From: Formosa sp. Hel1_33_131
Lineage (GTDB): Bacteria; Bacteroidota; Bacteroidia; Flavobacteriales; Flavobacteriaceae
Direction: 5' to 3'
Assembly: GCA_949499105.1 (NCBI GenBank)
Contig: CATEFX010000034.1
Span: 34,126-98,125, forward strand
Length of the DNA: 64,000 nt
In this document: piece by piece, positions 1 through 7,152 of the stretch
Numbering within the stretch: position 1 is the stretch's first letter
How the letters are laid out: every line of letters starts with the position of its first letter
The notes under the pieces: generated by a model
Databases searched by the model: none
What the model saw: the letters and a program-made list of their open reading frames with translations, nothing else
Told to the model about the DNA's origin: nothing
Translations under genes and position numbers: made by a program

Positions 1-91
1 CTTCGGTGGCTGTGGGTCTGCTTGTGAGGTATAATGTGATAAACGCAAGGCCAATGATACTGACTAAGCCAATTACTATTTTTTTCTTCAT
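1..91 (-). CDS. N-terminus of an unidentified membrane-anchored or exported protein (partial)
   Basis: The reverse strand opens with ATG at 91 and reads MKKKIVIGLVSIIGLAFITL and about ten further residues before the window edge. The lysine-rich start followed by a hydrophobic segment of about 18 residues is a signal peptide or N-terminal membrane anchor. Nothing after the anchor is visible, so no family can be named. It lies downstream of the nitroreductase gene with only 17 bases between them, so the two could be co-transcribed. Confidence 0.55.
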   Translation of the reverse strand, partial: MKKKIVIGLVSIIGLAFITLYLTSRPTATE

Positions 92-108
92 GGTTTGAGG
101 TTTTTGTT

Positions 109-741
109 TTAGGATATATAAGTTACTAATTCTGTCATTGGTTTTCTAACTTTTTTCAGGTTCACCAACCAATCTTTATCGGTGTCTCTATAGCCTAGTG
201 GTAATAATAATGTGCTTCGTAATCCTTTTTCACCTAAGCCTAAAATTTTATCCAATGAATCTGCATCAAATCCTTCCATTGGAGTGGAATCAACCCCTTC
301 AAAAGCAGCTTGAGTCATCGCGGCCATAAACGCAATATAGGTTTGTCGTGCAGCATGTTGAAAATTGATTTCTGCATCTTTTTGTGGATAAGATGATAAT
401 AGCATTTGACGGTAACTTTCCCAACCTTCGTTTTTAAAACCTCGGATCTCGTTCGTCAAATCAAACATGTGGTTAATGCGATCTTCCGTATAATTGTCCC
501 AAGCAGCGAACACCAATAAATGGGAACAATCCGTGACTTGCGGTTGATTCCAAGCAATTTCTTTGATGCTAGATTTAGTCTCTTTATGAGTCACTACAAA
601 CACTTCAAAAGGTTGTAACCCGCTAGAAGTTGGCGCTAATCGGATCGCTTCTAAAATGGTATCTATTTTTTCTTGAGGCACGACTTCGCCATTCATAGCT
701 TTAGTCGCATACCGTTCATTTAATTTATCTAAAAAACTCAT
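109..741 (-). CDS. Nitroreductase family NAD(P)H-dependent oxidoreductase (NfsB-like)
   Basis: A 210-residue protein of the FMN-dependent nitroreductase fold, the usual length for the NfsB branch (about 217 residues). Family features seen are the N-terminal RYATKAMNG stretch (flavin phosphate binding), the APTSSGLQPFEVFVV segment, the EGFDADSLDKILGL region and the C-terminal LLPLGYRD. Such enzymes reduce quinones, nitroaromatics or flavin in the cytoplasm using NAD(P)H; the physiological substrate cannot be told from sequence. It is preceded by a Crp/Fnr-type regulator on the same strand and has its own promoter-like boxes in the 72-base gap, so regulation by that neighbour is plausible but inferred. 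Confidence 0.9.
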   Translation of the reverse strand: MSFLDKLNERYATKAMNGEVVPQEKIDTILEAIRLAPTSSGLQPFEVFVVTHKETKSSIKEIAWNQPQVTDCSHLLVFAAWDNYTEDRINHMFDLTNEIRGFKNEGWESYRQMLLSSYPQKDAEINFQHAARQTYIAFMAAMTQAAFEGVDSTPMEGFDADSLDKILGLGEKGLRSTLLLPLGYRDTDKDWLVNLKKVRKPMTELVTYIS

Positions 742-765
742 GGTCTAATGTTTTAATAATCACAA

Positions 766-793
766 CAAAAGTAAATGATAATTAAAACACAAA
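766..793 (-). promoter_or_regulatory. Bacteroidetes-type promoter for the nitroreductase gene
   Basis: On the minus strand the -7 box TACTTTTG (766-773) lies 16 bases downstream of a TTTG -33 box (790-793). This matches the Bacteroidetes consensus TTTG-N17-23-TAnnTTTG with slightly short spacing. The predicted transcript start is about 20 bases upstream of the nitroreductase ATG. Confidence 0.55.
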
Positions 794-813
794 AATGAAT
801 CTATGGTAATAAA

Positions 814-1389
814 TTAATTTCTAATTCGCTCTTTTCGGATTCTACTTAAACTCTGTGGGGTTATTCCTAAATACGAGGCGATCTGATAGTTTGGTATTAT
901 TTTTTCAAAGTCTGAATAATCCTTTAAAAATTGATCGTATTTTTCCGATGCTGAAAGCGTTAATAAACTTAAAATCCGTTTTTGAAGTATGGCGATCCGT
1001 TTTTCAAAATTTTTTCGCTGAAAGGCTTCAAAAGCAGGATGTTCTTTATAAAGCTTATCAACGTTGTTTTTATCAAGAATAAAAACTTTAGAAGGGGTTA
1101 AACTTTCTATGGAGATGCTCGATTTAGCATCTGAATAGAGGGTCATATAGTCACTGATCCACCAATTGTTAATGGCGAATTGAATGGTGTATTCTTTTCC
1201 GTTTTCTGTTTTGTAAAAAGACCGTAAACAACCACTTGCAACAAAAATGTGTTCTTTTTTTATAGAATTATCAGAAAGAATTATTTCACCTTTTACGAAC
1301 GTTTTTTCTTTAATAACTTCACTCAGTTTGTTTTCTATTTCAGATGAAATGGAAATAGTTTGTTTAAAATAGTCTAAAAGTTCATTCAT
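814..1389 (-). CDS. Crp/Fnr family transcriptional regulator
   Basis: A 191-residue protein with a cyclic-nucleotide-binding-type beta-roll (about residues 10-115) and a C-terminal winged helix-turn-helix (about 145-190, containing NYQIASYLGITPQSLSRIRK). There is no cluster of FNR-type cysteines, so iron-sulfur oxygen sensing is unlikely; the ligand, if any, is unknown. This compact form is common in Flavobacteria, often one per neighbouring oxidoreductase gene. Its position upstream of the nitroreductase suggests it controls that gene. ATG at 1387-1389 is the first start compatible with the fold. Confidence 0.9.
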   Translation of the reverse strand: MNELLDYFKQTISISSEIENKLSEVIKEKTFVKGEIILSDNSIKKEHIFVASGCLRSFYKTENGKEYTIQFAINNWWISDYMTLYSDAKSSISIESLTPSKVFILDKNNVDKLYKEHPAFEAFQRKNFEKRIAILQKRILSLLTLSASEKYDQFLKDYSDFEKIIPNYQIASYLGITPQSLSRIRKERIRN

Positions 1390-1660
1390 TTATTCAAAGT
1401 ACCGCGAGGTTTTTGTTTTTGATTTGTTGCGCTTGCATTCGGCGAGTGGCTACGCCCTAAAGTTAGTAAATAAATCCACAACTGCCGTCATGCTTTTGGC
1501 GTGATGTCGTTAAGTATCCTTATATAATTCATTGTAATTTCTACGCGTTTTTAATATTTTTCTTCATTCTGGTATGAGTAAAATGCTCACGTTTGCAGGG
1601 GATAGCAGGTTAGTCACGTACTGCAAGTCCGCGCTGGTGGTGGGTAATAATTATATATTT
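1390..1660. other. Non-coding spacer, GC-richer than surroundings
   Basis: A stretch without a credible gene. It contains phrases unlike the neighbouring AT-rich spacers (for example around 1430-1460 and 1590-1640, with GC-rich words such as GTCCGCGCTGGTGG). No promoter, tRNA or ORF was recognised. Together with the hairpin spacer at 2640-2710 it frames a small membrane-protein gene and a DUF1569 gene, which resembles the cassette-like arrangements of small genes common in Bacteroidetes. Confidence 0.3.
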
Positions 1661-2074
1661 TTATAGTCTTGTATTTTCAAAATCTCTTCTAAATTGTTGC
1701 TCTGTTGGTCTAAGAAAAATAATATATAATATTATTAGAATCCCGAACAATAAAAAATCAGGCTTTAAAAATAAAATTAAAAATGCAGCGCCTTCAAGAA
1801 TAGCTAAACGAATAATGGAAGCAGTTTGGTAATACGGTATTTTTTCTTCAGTTTTCAATTTTTTATCAATATTTTTTATTTGAAATTTATACAGAATATT
1901 ACTTAAAAACACAGAAGAAACTGGTATGAGTAGATATATCATTGATGAAGTATCTATAATAGGAAGTTTCAAGTTTTCTAATGACGATAAGTCTCCAATT
2001 ATAAAATAGGTAATAATTATTCCTGCACAAATAGCAAGGTGAATGATTTTAATAGTCTTTAATTTTTCAGTCAT
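1661..2074 (-). CDS. Small four-helix membrane protein, function unknown
   Basis: A 137-residue protein with four predicted transmembrane segments: about residues 10-28, 43-61, 86-103 and 105-121. The basic loop KFQIKNIDKKLKTEEK lies between helices 2 and 3, probably facing the cytoplasm. I recognise it only as a type of hypothetical inner-membrane protein common in Flavobacteria; no catalytic motif is visible. The start ATG (2072-2074) directly precedes the hydrophobic region. It is isolated between non-coding spacers, so neighbours give no functional hint. Confidence 0.7.
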   Translation of the reverse strand: MTEKLKTIKIIHLAICAGIIITYFIIGDLSSLENLKLPIIDTSSMIYLLIPVSSVFLSNILYKFQIKNIDKKLKTEEKIPYYQTASIIRLAILEGAAFLILFLKPDFLLFGILIILYIIFLRPTEQQFRRDFENTRL

Positions 2075-2166
2075 TTTTTTTATTTTATGAATGGGTTTTA
2101 GTCATAGAATACGCAGCAAGTCTTTAATCTTTTGTCTGATTGAAATATAAAATTCTTCTTCTTTAG

Positions 2167-2619
2167 TCATACTCCAAATTGGATTAAATGATGGTCAAGG
2201 TGTTTATAAAACATATTATTCCATTCCGATTTAGTCAAATCCCCAAAAGAATGACTTTCTTTTTTATCAAAATAATTACTTCCCAATTCTTGAGTTTTTA
2301 TGATGTAAGAATTTAATCGGTCTTTTTCTGTTTTAAAATCTTTTTCATTAGTTACAAGAAATACAGGTGCTGTTCTACCATTTTTCTTATATGGCTTTTC
2401 GCTTACAACTACATTTTTTATAAATGTTTTAAGCATCCATTTTTTATATCCTTTTGGTTTCGAAACTTTATTGTCATAAACAAGTTCATAAGTAACATTA
2501 CAATGTGCTAACATTTGGTCAACTGTCATTTTTCCCCATTTTCCTTCTGAGTTAGGGTTTAATGAATCAATTCGGTTGATAATTTCTTCCGAAACGGTTT
2601 TATCAAATATGTCTTTCAT
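2167..2619 (-). CDS. DUF1569 (DinB-like) domain protein
   Basis: A 150-residue protein that matches the DUF1569 pattern: an N-terminal segment with KWGKMTVDQMLAHC, a central basic stretch (KPKGYKKWMLKTF) and the C-terminal WNNMFYKHLDHHLIQFGV. The three histidines (in MLAHC and LDHH) occupy the positions of the metal-binding histidines of the DinB four-helix fold. Members are soluble, probably metal-binding, and some DinB relatives act on low-molecular-weight thiols; the substrate here is unknown. The sequence AAGGAA just before the ATG is one of the better Shine-Dalgarno-like sites in the window. Confidence 0.85.
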   Translation of the reverse strand: MKDIFDKTVSEEIINRIDSLNPNSEGKWGKMTVDQMLAHCNVTYELVYDNKVSKPKGYKKWMLKTFIKNVVVSEKPYKKNGRTAPVFLVTNEKDFKTEKDRLNSYIIKTQELGSNYFDKKESHSFGDLTKSEWNNMFYKHLDHHLIQFGV

Positions 2620-2654
2620 TTCCTTAAGGTTTCGTTTGTTTTACTTACTGCCAA

Positions 2655-2712
2655 CGTCTCTTGTATGGTGCGTTTGCTTCCCGAAGGGAGCAAATGAACT
2701 ATACAAATTCTA
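2655..2712. repeat. Extended imperfect hairpin in an intergenic spacer
   Basis: TTGTAT (2661-2666) pairs with ATACAA (2701-2706), and inside it GTTTGCTTCCC pairs with GGGAGCAAAT around a tight CGAA loop. The structure sits immediately upstream of the DUF1569 gene next to the word GCCAACGT. It does not carry the core boxes of an integron attC site. It may be a recombination or termination structure, or a cassette boundary. Confidence 0.45.
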
Positions 2713-2771
2713 GTAGTGCGTTTTCTTTTAGGTTTTTGTAAAATTCGTTTTGATTAGCATTATCAGGCAAT

Positions 2772-2902
2772 CTGCTGCGCAAAAGTCTCCTGACTTTGAG
2801 CTTATATAATTCTCATTACTTTTCCTCTCAAAATTCATTTTAATACTTCCTAGTTTTCACTTTTTTTAGTTGCGCCAAGTCAGCAGACTTTGAGCAGCGG
2901 GG
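2772..2902 (-). repeat. Palindromic repeat pair, family 1, copy A
   Basis: Two inverted palindromic ends bound a 131-base element: CTGCTGCGCAAAAGTCTCC at 2772 and, on the other strand, CCGCTGCTCAAAGTCTGC reading from 2902. Each end folds as AAAGTC-loop-GACTTT. The same pair recurs in the opposite orientation at 55248-55392. This is the architecture of REP/BIME or MITE-like sequences; no transposase is encoded. Confidence 0.7.
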
Positions 2903-2960
2903 CAGATATCCGATCCTCCAAATTATATTGACAGTAAAACAAGTGCTTACAGCAGGTTCA

Positions 2961-3060
2961 ATTGGTTGTGAAGATTTTGACTTGGGAGCCTAATCAGATA
3001 TAAAAGTAACAAAATAAAATGAGTTTCCTAATAATTAGCACTTAATTCAAAAATGAGTTC
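2961..3060. repeat. Dispersed repeat, family 2, copy A
   Basis: Begins ATTGGTTGTGAAGATT, continues as an imperfect match to GGGATCTAAATCAG, then TATAAAAGTAAC and an AT-rich tail. Copies B (12384) and C (15839) share this order of words. It lies just beyond the 3' end of the PhzF-like gene. It has no ORF and could be a decayed mobile element or a conserved transcript end. Confidence 0.6.
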
Positions 3061-3074
3061 AGTACTAGCCTTGC

Positions 3075-3869
3075 TTACAGATTTATTTGCGCTTCAAAAA
3101 TAGTCACTGCGTTTCCAATAATTTCAACCGTATCATCCACTAATTTCACGTGTAACTGTCCCGTTCTTTCGGAAATTTGTTCGGCAATAAACTCACTTTT
3201 TCCGGTTCTTAAATTCCAAACGGGGACCAAGCCACATTGAGCAGACCCGGTCACAGGATCTTCGTCAATTCCAAAGATGGTAACAAAACAACGCACCACA
3301 AAATCGATAGGGTCTCTTTCTGAAAGCGCGGTGATCATCAAATGTCCAAGTCCATTTTCAATCATTCTACTAAAAATTGGTTTTGCATCCTTTATGTCCT
3401 TTTCATTTTCAGCAATTGCGATGACCCACTCATTCGAACATTTATACACCTCCAGAGGCGTAAAGCCAATCAGTTCTTTAAAATTCTTGGGGGTTTCAGT
3501 TTTTTTGATTTTATAGGCAGGAAACACCATTTTAATCCCATTAGTCTCTTTCGAAATTTTTAAAAGGCCGCCTTTGGATTTAAATTCAATACGTTCATTT
3601 TCTGCGATCGTTTTGTTTTCATACAAAAGGTGGGCAGCGGCAAGCGTTGCATGTCCACACAACTCAATTTCGGATGTAGGTGTAAAAAATCGAATGCTAA
3701 AAGGGGCTTCTGAAATGTTTATAAAGGCCGTTTCAGACAAATTCATTTCCATGGCAATGTTCTGCATCAAGGCGTCCTCAAGATCTTCCTTAAGAATCAT
3801 CACGCCAGCAGGATTGCCATGAAAGGCTTTTTTTGTGAACGAATCAACTTGAAAAATTGTTTGTTTCAT
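3075..3869 (-). CDS. PhzF family isomerase/epimerase-like protein
   Basis: A 264-residue protein of the PhzF/diaminopimelate-epimerase-like fold, which has two similar halves. The catalytic glutamate of the family is present in NLSETAFI (about residue 46), followed by the RFFTPTSEIELCGHATLAAAH block. The second half has GIDEDPVTGSAQCGLVPVW. PhzF proper isomerises trans-2,3-dihydro-3-hydroxyanthranilate, but most homologues outside phenazine clusters act on unknown small metabolites, and no phenazine genes are here. GSAQC replaces the more usual GSAHC, so one family histidine is changed to glutamine, which may affect substrate range. It stands alone on the minus strand. Confidence 0.88.
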   Translation of the reverse strand: MKQTIFQVDSFTKKAFHGNPAGVMILKEDLEDALMQNIAMEMNLSETAFINISEAPFSIRFFTPTSEIELCGHATLAAAHLLYENKTIAENERIEFKSKGGLLKISKETNGIKMVFPAYKIKKTETPKNFKELIGFTPLEVYKCSNEWVIAIAENEKDIKDAKPIFSRMIENGLGHLMITALSERDPIDFVVRCFVTIFGIDEDPVTGSAQCGLVPVWNLRTGKSEFIAEQISERTGQLHVKLVDDTVEIIGNAVTIFEAQINL

Positions 3870-3908
3870 TTTTTTAGGATTTAGGGTTTGGTTTTATGGT
3901 GTTTATTT

Positions 3909-5735
3909 CTAATTTTTAGAAGCAATGTATTCGTCTACAAAGTTCTCCAAAACATTTAACGGAATGGCACCTTGAGAAATGACGACTTCGTGAAACTCTC
4001 TAAGATCAAATTGCTCTCCTAATGCGTCTTTTGCTTTTGAACGCAGTTCTAGAATCTTTAGCATTCCAATTTTATAGGCGGTTGCTTGACTTGGCATTAC
4101 AATATGTCTTTCGACCATTTTAATGACGTCTAACTCCGCATTTGGTGTATTGTCGGTATAATATTTAATACCCACTTCACGCGTCCATTTTTTGGTATGT
4201 ATCCCGGTATCGACCACCAGTCTACAGGCTCTCCATAGTTCCATTGCCAAACGTCCAAAATCCGAATAAGGATCGGCATAAAAGCCCATTTCTTTTGGAA
4301 TAAATTCCGAGTATAATCCCCAACCTTCAGTATAGGCGGTATAGCCGCTAAATTTTCTAAACATTGGAACGTCTTCTAGTTCTTGTTGAATGGCCAATTG
4401 CATGTGATGTCCTGGAATTCCTTCGTGATAGGCCAAGGCTTCCATTTGGTAGCTCGGCATAGATTCCATATCGTATAAGTTGGCATAATAAACCCCTGGG
4501 CGAGAGCCATCGGCAGCAGGACGGTTATAAAAGGCTTTTCCAGCCGATTTTTCTCTAAAAGGCTCTACTGCTTTTACAATGATATCCGCTTTGGGCTTTG
4601 TAATAAAGAGTTCATCGAGTCGTGTTTTCATACTGTCGATTAAGTGCACGGCTTCTTTTAAATAGGCTTCTTTTCCTTGCTTATCTTCGCTATAATAGAA
4701 TTGTTTGTCGGTTTTCATGAACTGAAAAAAGTCGTGCAAGTTGCCTTCAAAACCAACGTTTTCGCGAATCGCATCCATTTCTCCATGAATTCGAGCCACT
4801 TCCCTCAACCCTATTTCATGGATTTCATCAGCGGTTAAATCGGTGGTGGTCGTTCTTTTTAAAGCAGTCTTAAAAAAGGCTTCGCCATCTGGGAATTTCC
4901 AGGCACCGTGATCGGAGTTTGCGCGTTTCTTTTGCGCTTTCACAAAAGAAATTAAGCCGTTATAAGCGGGTTTTACGGAGGTTAAGAGCGCTTGTGTTGC
5001 TTGCGTTTCTAAACGTGTTTTTGTTTTGGCATCGATCTCTAATTCATTTACTTTTTTCAAGAAATCTTTTAATAAAGTACTTTGCCCCTTTGAAGAATCA
5101 AAAGGTTGTCCAATCAAGATATTTTCTGAATCTTGGACGACTTTGTCAAACACAAATTTTGGGGGCACAACGCCAATCGCTTCTCGGGCTTTTAGGTTTT
5201 CTACCAATTGATCGAAATAGGCCTTAAAACCATTTAGTCTAGAAATATAAGCTTCGGCATCTTTTACATCATCAATCCGGTGCATATTGATCATAAATGC
5301 GGGTTTTCCAGACTGGGCTCCAAACATTTGATTGACAGGGTAGTCGTAGAGACGGTATTTATAATCCTCAATACTATTTTCGAGATCTTGTTTAAAGAGG
5401 TTATAACTCAAGAGGACTTCTTTAGAGAGTGCGGCTACATTGACTGAGTCTGTTAACCATGCCAATTCTTCTTTGTTTATTTTTAAATTCTTTTCCTCTA
5501 ATGCAGGCGAGTTGTCATTCAGTTTTCCGTAATCTTTTTTGATGCCAAGTCGCGTTTGAAATTCTGGATACATATCGACGCCTTCATCAAAGCTTTTCTG
5601 AAAAAAGTCACTGACTTTTTTTGATTCTGAAGCAATTTCTGCTTCCGTATATACGTTTTCACTTTTTTCTTTACAAGAAATAATCAATAGAGAAATACTT
5701 AAAATAAGGAGTGATTTTAAAAAAAATGGTTTCAT
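3909..5735 (-). CDS. DUF885 family lipoprotein, putative metallopeptidase
   Basis: A 608-residue protein with a lipoprotein signal (MKPFFLKSLLILSISLLIISC, cysteine 21 the likely lipidation site). The rest is DUF885, a family related to zinc peptidases. The central signature is AYHEGIPGHHMQ, an HExxH-like motif extended with GHH, followed by AYTEGWGLYSE, which supplies a downstream glutamate. This supports a periplasmic or outer-membrane-attached peptidase; the substrate is unknown. Length and domain content match complete family members. ATG at 5733-5735 starts the signal peptide directly. The PhzF-like gene begins 39 bases downstream, so the two may share a transcript. Confidence 0.88.
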   Translation of the reverse strand: MKPFFLKSLLILSISLLIISCKEKSENVYTEAEIASESKKVSDFFQKSFDEGVDMYPEFQTRLGIKKDYGKLNDNSPALEEKNLKINKEELAWLTDSVNVAALSKEVLLSYNLFKQDLENSIEDYKYRLYDYPVNQMFGAQSGKPAFMINMHRIDDVKDAEAYISRLNGFKAYFDQLVENLKAREAIGVVPPKFVFDKVVQDSENILIGQPFDSSKGQSTLLKDFLKKVNELEIDAKTKTRLETQATQALLTSVKPAYNGLISFVKAQKKRANSDHGAWKFPDGEAFFKTALKRTTTTDLTADEIHEIGLREVARIHGEMDAIRENVGFEGNLHDFFQFMKTDKQFYYSEDKQGKEAYLKEAVHLIDSMKTRLDELFITKPKADIIVKAVEPFREKSAGKAFYNRPAADGSRPGVYYANLYDMESMPSYQMEALAYHEGIPGHHMQLAIQQELEDVPMFRKFSGYTAYTEGWGLYSEFIPKEMGFYADPYSDFGRLAMELWRACRLVVDTGIHTKKWTREVGIKYYTDNTPNAELDVIKMVERHIVMPSQATAYKIGMLKILELRSKAKDALGEQFDLREFHEVVISQGAIPLNVLENFVDEYIASKN

Positions 5736-6055
5736 AGCGATTCGTTTTATGGTTCAGGCCTTTTCAAAATAAACAGCAATTTGTTTGCCTATGATTTGTT
5801 GGACCTGCTTGCCAAAGGCAATTGGTTTAGGAACGAATTTAGAAAAAAAAAAGGGAACTTTCCTGCCGGTATGTAGAAATTAAATAATTCTAACCTACTC
5901 ATAATATGTAGGATAGAGCTGCTATCAGGGGGAGATGAATAAATTTTTGGTTTCGTTGACTACAGGATACAATCGACTAAGCCAGTGAGGGTTTTTGATT
6001 CGATGCATCTATACTATAATTAAACCCCCTCAAAAGTTTTTTTAGGCCGTAAGTT
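5736..6055. other. Intergenic region, no gene seen
   Basis: The region lies between two minus-strand genes and contains no ORF with recognisable content. It carries a run of ten A residues near 5846 and the short inverted words CCTACTCATAATATGTAGG around 5895. No -7 box fits cleanly before the DUF885 lipoprotein gene. Confidence 0.5.
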
Positions 6056-6664
6056 CTATAAACTGTAGGACAGCCCAATAATAAATTGATTGGGTCTTGT
6101 GTCAAAACTCACTTCAGTATCCGTTGCTGCGGCTATGTATTTAGATTTTGAGTTTGAGATCCCTTTTTCCCAACGCGCATCAATCCCAAATTTCCCAAAT
6201 TTAAATCCAACTCCTAACTGGACGCCCACAGAGAGATCGTCTTTGTCAGTTTCATTAAACTCGTTAAGATTAAAGCTAGAATCTATAATGTATTGAAAGG
6301 AAGGTCCCGCAAACACACGTACTGTCCTCAAAAAACTTTTTCCGATTAAAATTGGAACATCTATTTTATTGATAGTTAGGGTTTGAGCGCCTGGCTGCAC
6401 TAAATTAGTATATTCTGATGAGATAGTGGTAAACACAACTTCGGGGCGAACAAATACGCCTAAGACGGGAACTTTTGCTTCAATAAACCCCCCTAAATGA
6501 AATCCAACACGATTTTCAGCATTAATGGCACCATTAGCATCCCCTATTTGATTGGCTTGTTCGGCAGAGTTGAAATTAAGTCCACCTTTGATTCCATAAT
6601 CTATTTGAGATTGAGAGGTTAGAGTGACCAACGTTAGGATAAGAGTGTAGTATATTTTTCTCAT
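6056..6664 (-). CDS. PorT-like outer-membrane beta-barrel protein
   Basis: A 202-residue protein with a Sec signal peptide (MRKIYYTLILTLVTLTSQSQ) and alternating-hydrophobicity strands of an eight-stranded PorT/OmpX-type barrel: DYGIKGGLNFNSAE, GFHLGGFIEAKV, PVLIGKSFLRTVRVFAGPSF, LGVGFKFGKFGIDARWEKGI. It ends in FIIGLSYSL with a hydrophobic C-terminal residue, as expected for barrel insertion. This family is abundant in Bacteroidetes and its function is generally unknown; PorT itself belongs to type IX secretion, but that role should not be assumed here. A decayed, internally deleted relative lies at 16029-16185. Confidence 0.85.
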   Translation of the reverse strand: MRKIYYTLILTLVTLTSQSQIDYGIKGGLNFNSAEQANQIGDANGAINAENRVGFHLGGFIEAKVPVLGVFVRPEVVFTTISSEYTNLVQPGAQTLTINKIDVPILIGKSFLRTVRVFAGPSFQYIIDSSFNLNEFNETDKDDLSVGVQLGVGFKFGKFGIDARWEKGISNSKSKYIAAATDTEVSFDTRPNQFIIGLSYSL

Positions 6665-7152
6665 GATTGTTTTTATTGTTATGAGGGCGCAATGTATTAA
6701 ATTTTATTTTTCTGAACTCATTTTTTAAGAAATTTATCTACGGACTAAGTTTAAATTTGAAAGGATAGTGTTCAGTTTTTAACCTATACTAATACTTACG
6801 TGTTTAGTTTTCTGATATTTCGCGCCTATATATCACTTAAATGTGATGTTGCTTGAACTGTGGAAGTTGGTTGTGCCTTAAACAAGATGTCCTAATTTAT
6901 ACAACATGAATGATAGGTATTTGGACGTTTGTCCTGCCACGAGCAAAGGTTTTTAAAGATATATTTTGAAAAAATAACTTAAAAGGACTCAATGTATTGG
7001 AGGGGTAAATAGGAGAACCCCCCCCCTTTTTTTTTAAGGTATTATACCTTTAAAAATCAGTCAATTGCCTAGTGATTGGTTTTATTTTGTCATCTAATTT
7101 TGTTGCTAGTATAACAATACTTTCAATGAATTTTAATTAAACCCCATAAATC
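6665..7152. other. Intergenic region between divergent genes, with C9T9 tract and a 15-base palindrome
   Basis: It separates the PorT-like gene (minus) from the 645-residue protein (plus). It contains nine C followed by nine T (7018-7035) and the perfect palindrome AAGGTATTATACCTT (7036-7050). A G-rich stretch just before the C run (AGGGG, about 7001) could pair with it to form a terminator-like hairpin. Promoter-like boxes for the plus-strand gene follow at 7076-7102. Confidence 0.55.
7076..7102 (+). promoter_or_regulatory. Promoter-like boxes for the 645-residue protein gene
   Basis: A -7 box TAATTTTG (7095-7102) is preceded by TTG (7076-7078) at 16 bases. This fits the Bacteroidetes consensus with short spacing, and the predicted leader is about 45 bases. 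Confidence 0.4.

Noticed and set aside
2640..2712. Integron attC site
   Set aside because: The hairpin lacks the GTTRRRY / RYYYAAC core boxes and no integrase is in the window.
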